A stretch of DNA of 64,000 bases from Eikenella longinqua (GTDB lineage Bacteria; Pseudomonadota; Gammaproteobacteria; Burkholderiales; Neisseriaceae), in the NCBI RefSeq assembly GCF_001648355.1, contig NZ_LXSL01000028.1:124001-188000 (forward strand), written 5' to 3'. The notes under the pieces were generated by a model. It was not told where the DNA came from. It was given only the letters and a program-made list of their open reading frames with translations, and did not search any database. Position 1 is the first letter of the stretch, and each line of letters opens with the position of its first letter. This document shows positions 63,639 to 64,000 of the stretch, in pieces. The position numbers were made by a program, and so were the translations under genes.

Positions 63639-64000
<362 letters not shown>

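Overview
The window is a high-GC chromosomal segment from the family Neisseriaceae, most probably the genus Eikenella. The main evidence is a 12-bp word, AGGCTACCTGAA (or TTCAGGTAGCCT), found dozens of times, often as inverted pairs just after genes. This is the published AG-eikDUS dialect of the Neisseriaceae DNA uptake sequence. Three 107-bp Correia-type elements and the protein families point the same way. There are about 46 protein-coding genes or gene remnants. No rRNA, tRNA or CRISPR array was recognised.

Layout. 1-6387: an operon of SpoIIM-like membrane protein, DUF4129, DUF4350, MoxR AAA+ ATPase and DUF58, an envelope-associated MoxR cluster of poorly known function. 7091-13791: core metabolism (aroG, RDD protein, GAF protein, ribA, ispF, an unknown gene, rpiA, an SDR protein). 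14270-16679 (minus): trpB and queA. 17021-22196: an AsmA-like protein translationally coupled to an MnmC2-type oxidoreductase, then a cardiolipin synthase-type phospholipase D protein. 22582-26126: a tightly overlapping SitABCD-type metal ABC transporter operon. 26193-29535: small unknown genes and a xanthine/uracil permease. 29625-32826: a luciferase-like monooxygenase, an MDR oxidoreductase and a divergent LysR regulator, carrying DUS dialects of other Neisseriaceae and a duplicated 49-bp promoter segment, so probably imported. 33063-39469: assorted small genes, one frameshifted. 39572-42034: a CcoI/CopA-type copper P-type ATPase. 42457-45560: a truncated membrane protein, tatD and gdhA. 45941-49469: nrdA and nrdB behind two NrdR boxes. 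49821-54786: an RnfB-like ferredoxin, DUF4336, a nitroreductase, an alpha/beta hydrolase and two unknown genes.

54821-58744 is a 3.9-kb relic of a Mu-like transposable prophage. It retains the C-terminal half of the repressor, an internal slice of the MuA-type transposase, a frameshifted structural gene, a small ORF, a Com-like zinc-finger gene and an adenine methylase with an in-frame amber codon. One edge carries three direct repeats that look like transposase-binding end sites, with a weaker inverted copy at the other edge. 58788-64000 returns to host genes: DUF445, grxB, a YebC-family gene, gabD-like and the start of obg.

The most unusual features are the repeats. Besides the DUS there is a longer composite module (DUS plus 'GAGCTTCAACGCAGTTAAAA' and/or 'GTTTCTGCGAAGCTAAAA') at about a dozen intergenic sites, which I do not recognise as a named family. 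DUS copies also lie inside reading frames, where they encode short tags (RLPEN, GYLK, FSGSL, FQVA), supply stop codons or extend C-termini. All functional calls rest on reading the sequence and on family knowledge; no database search was run.
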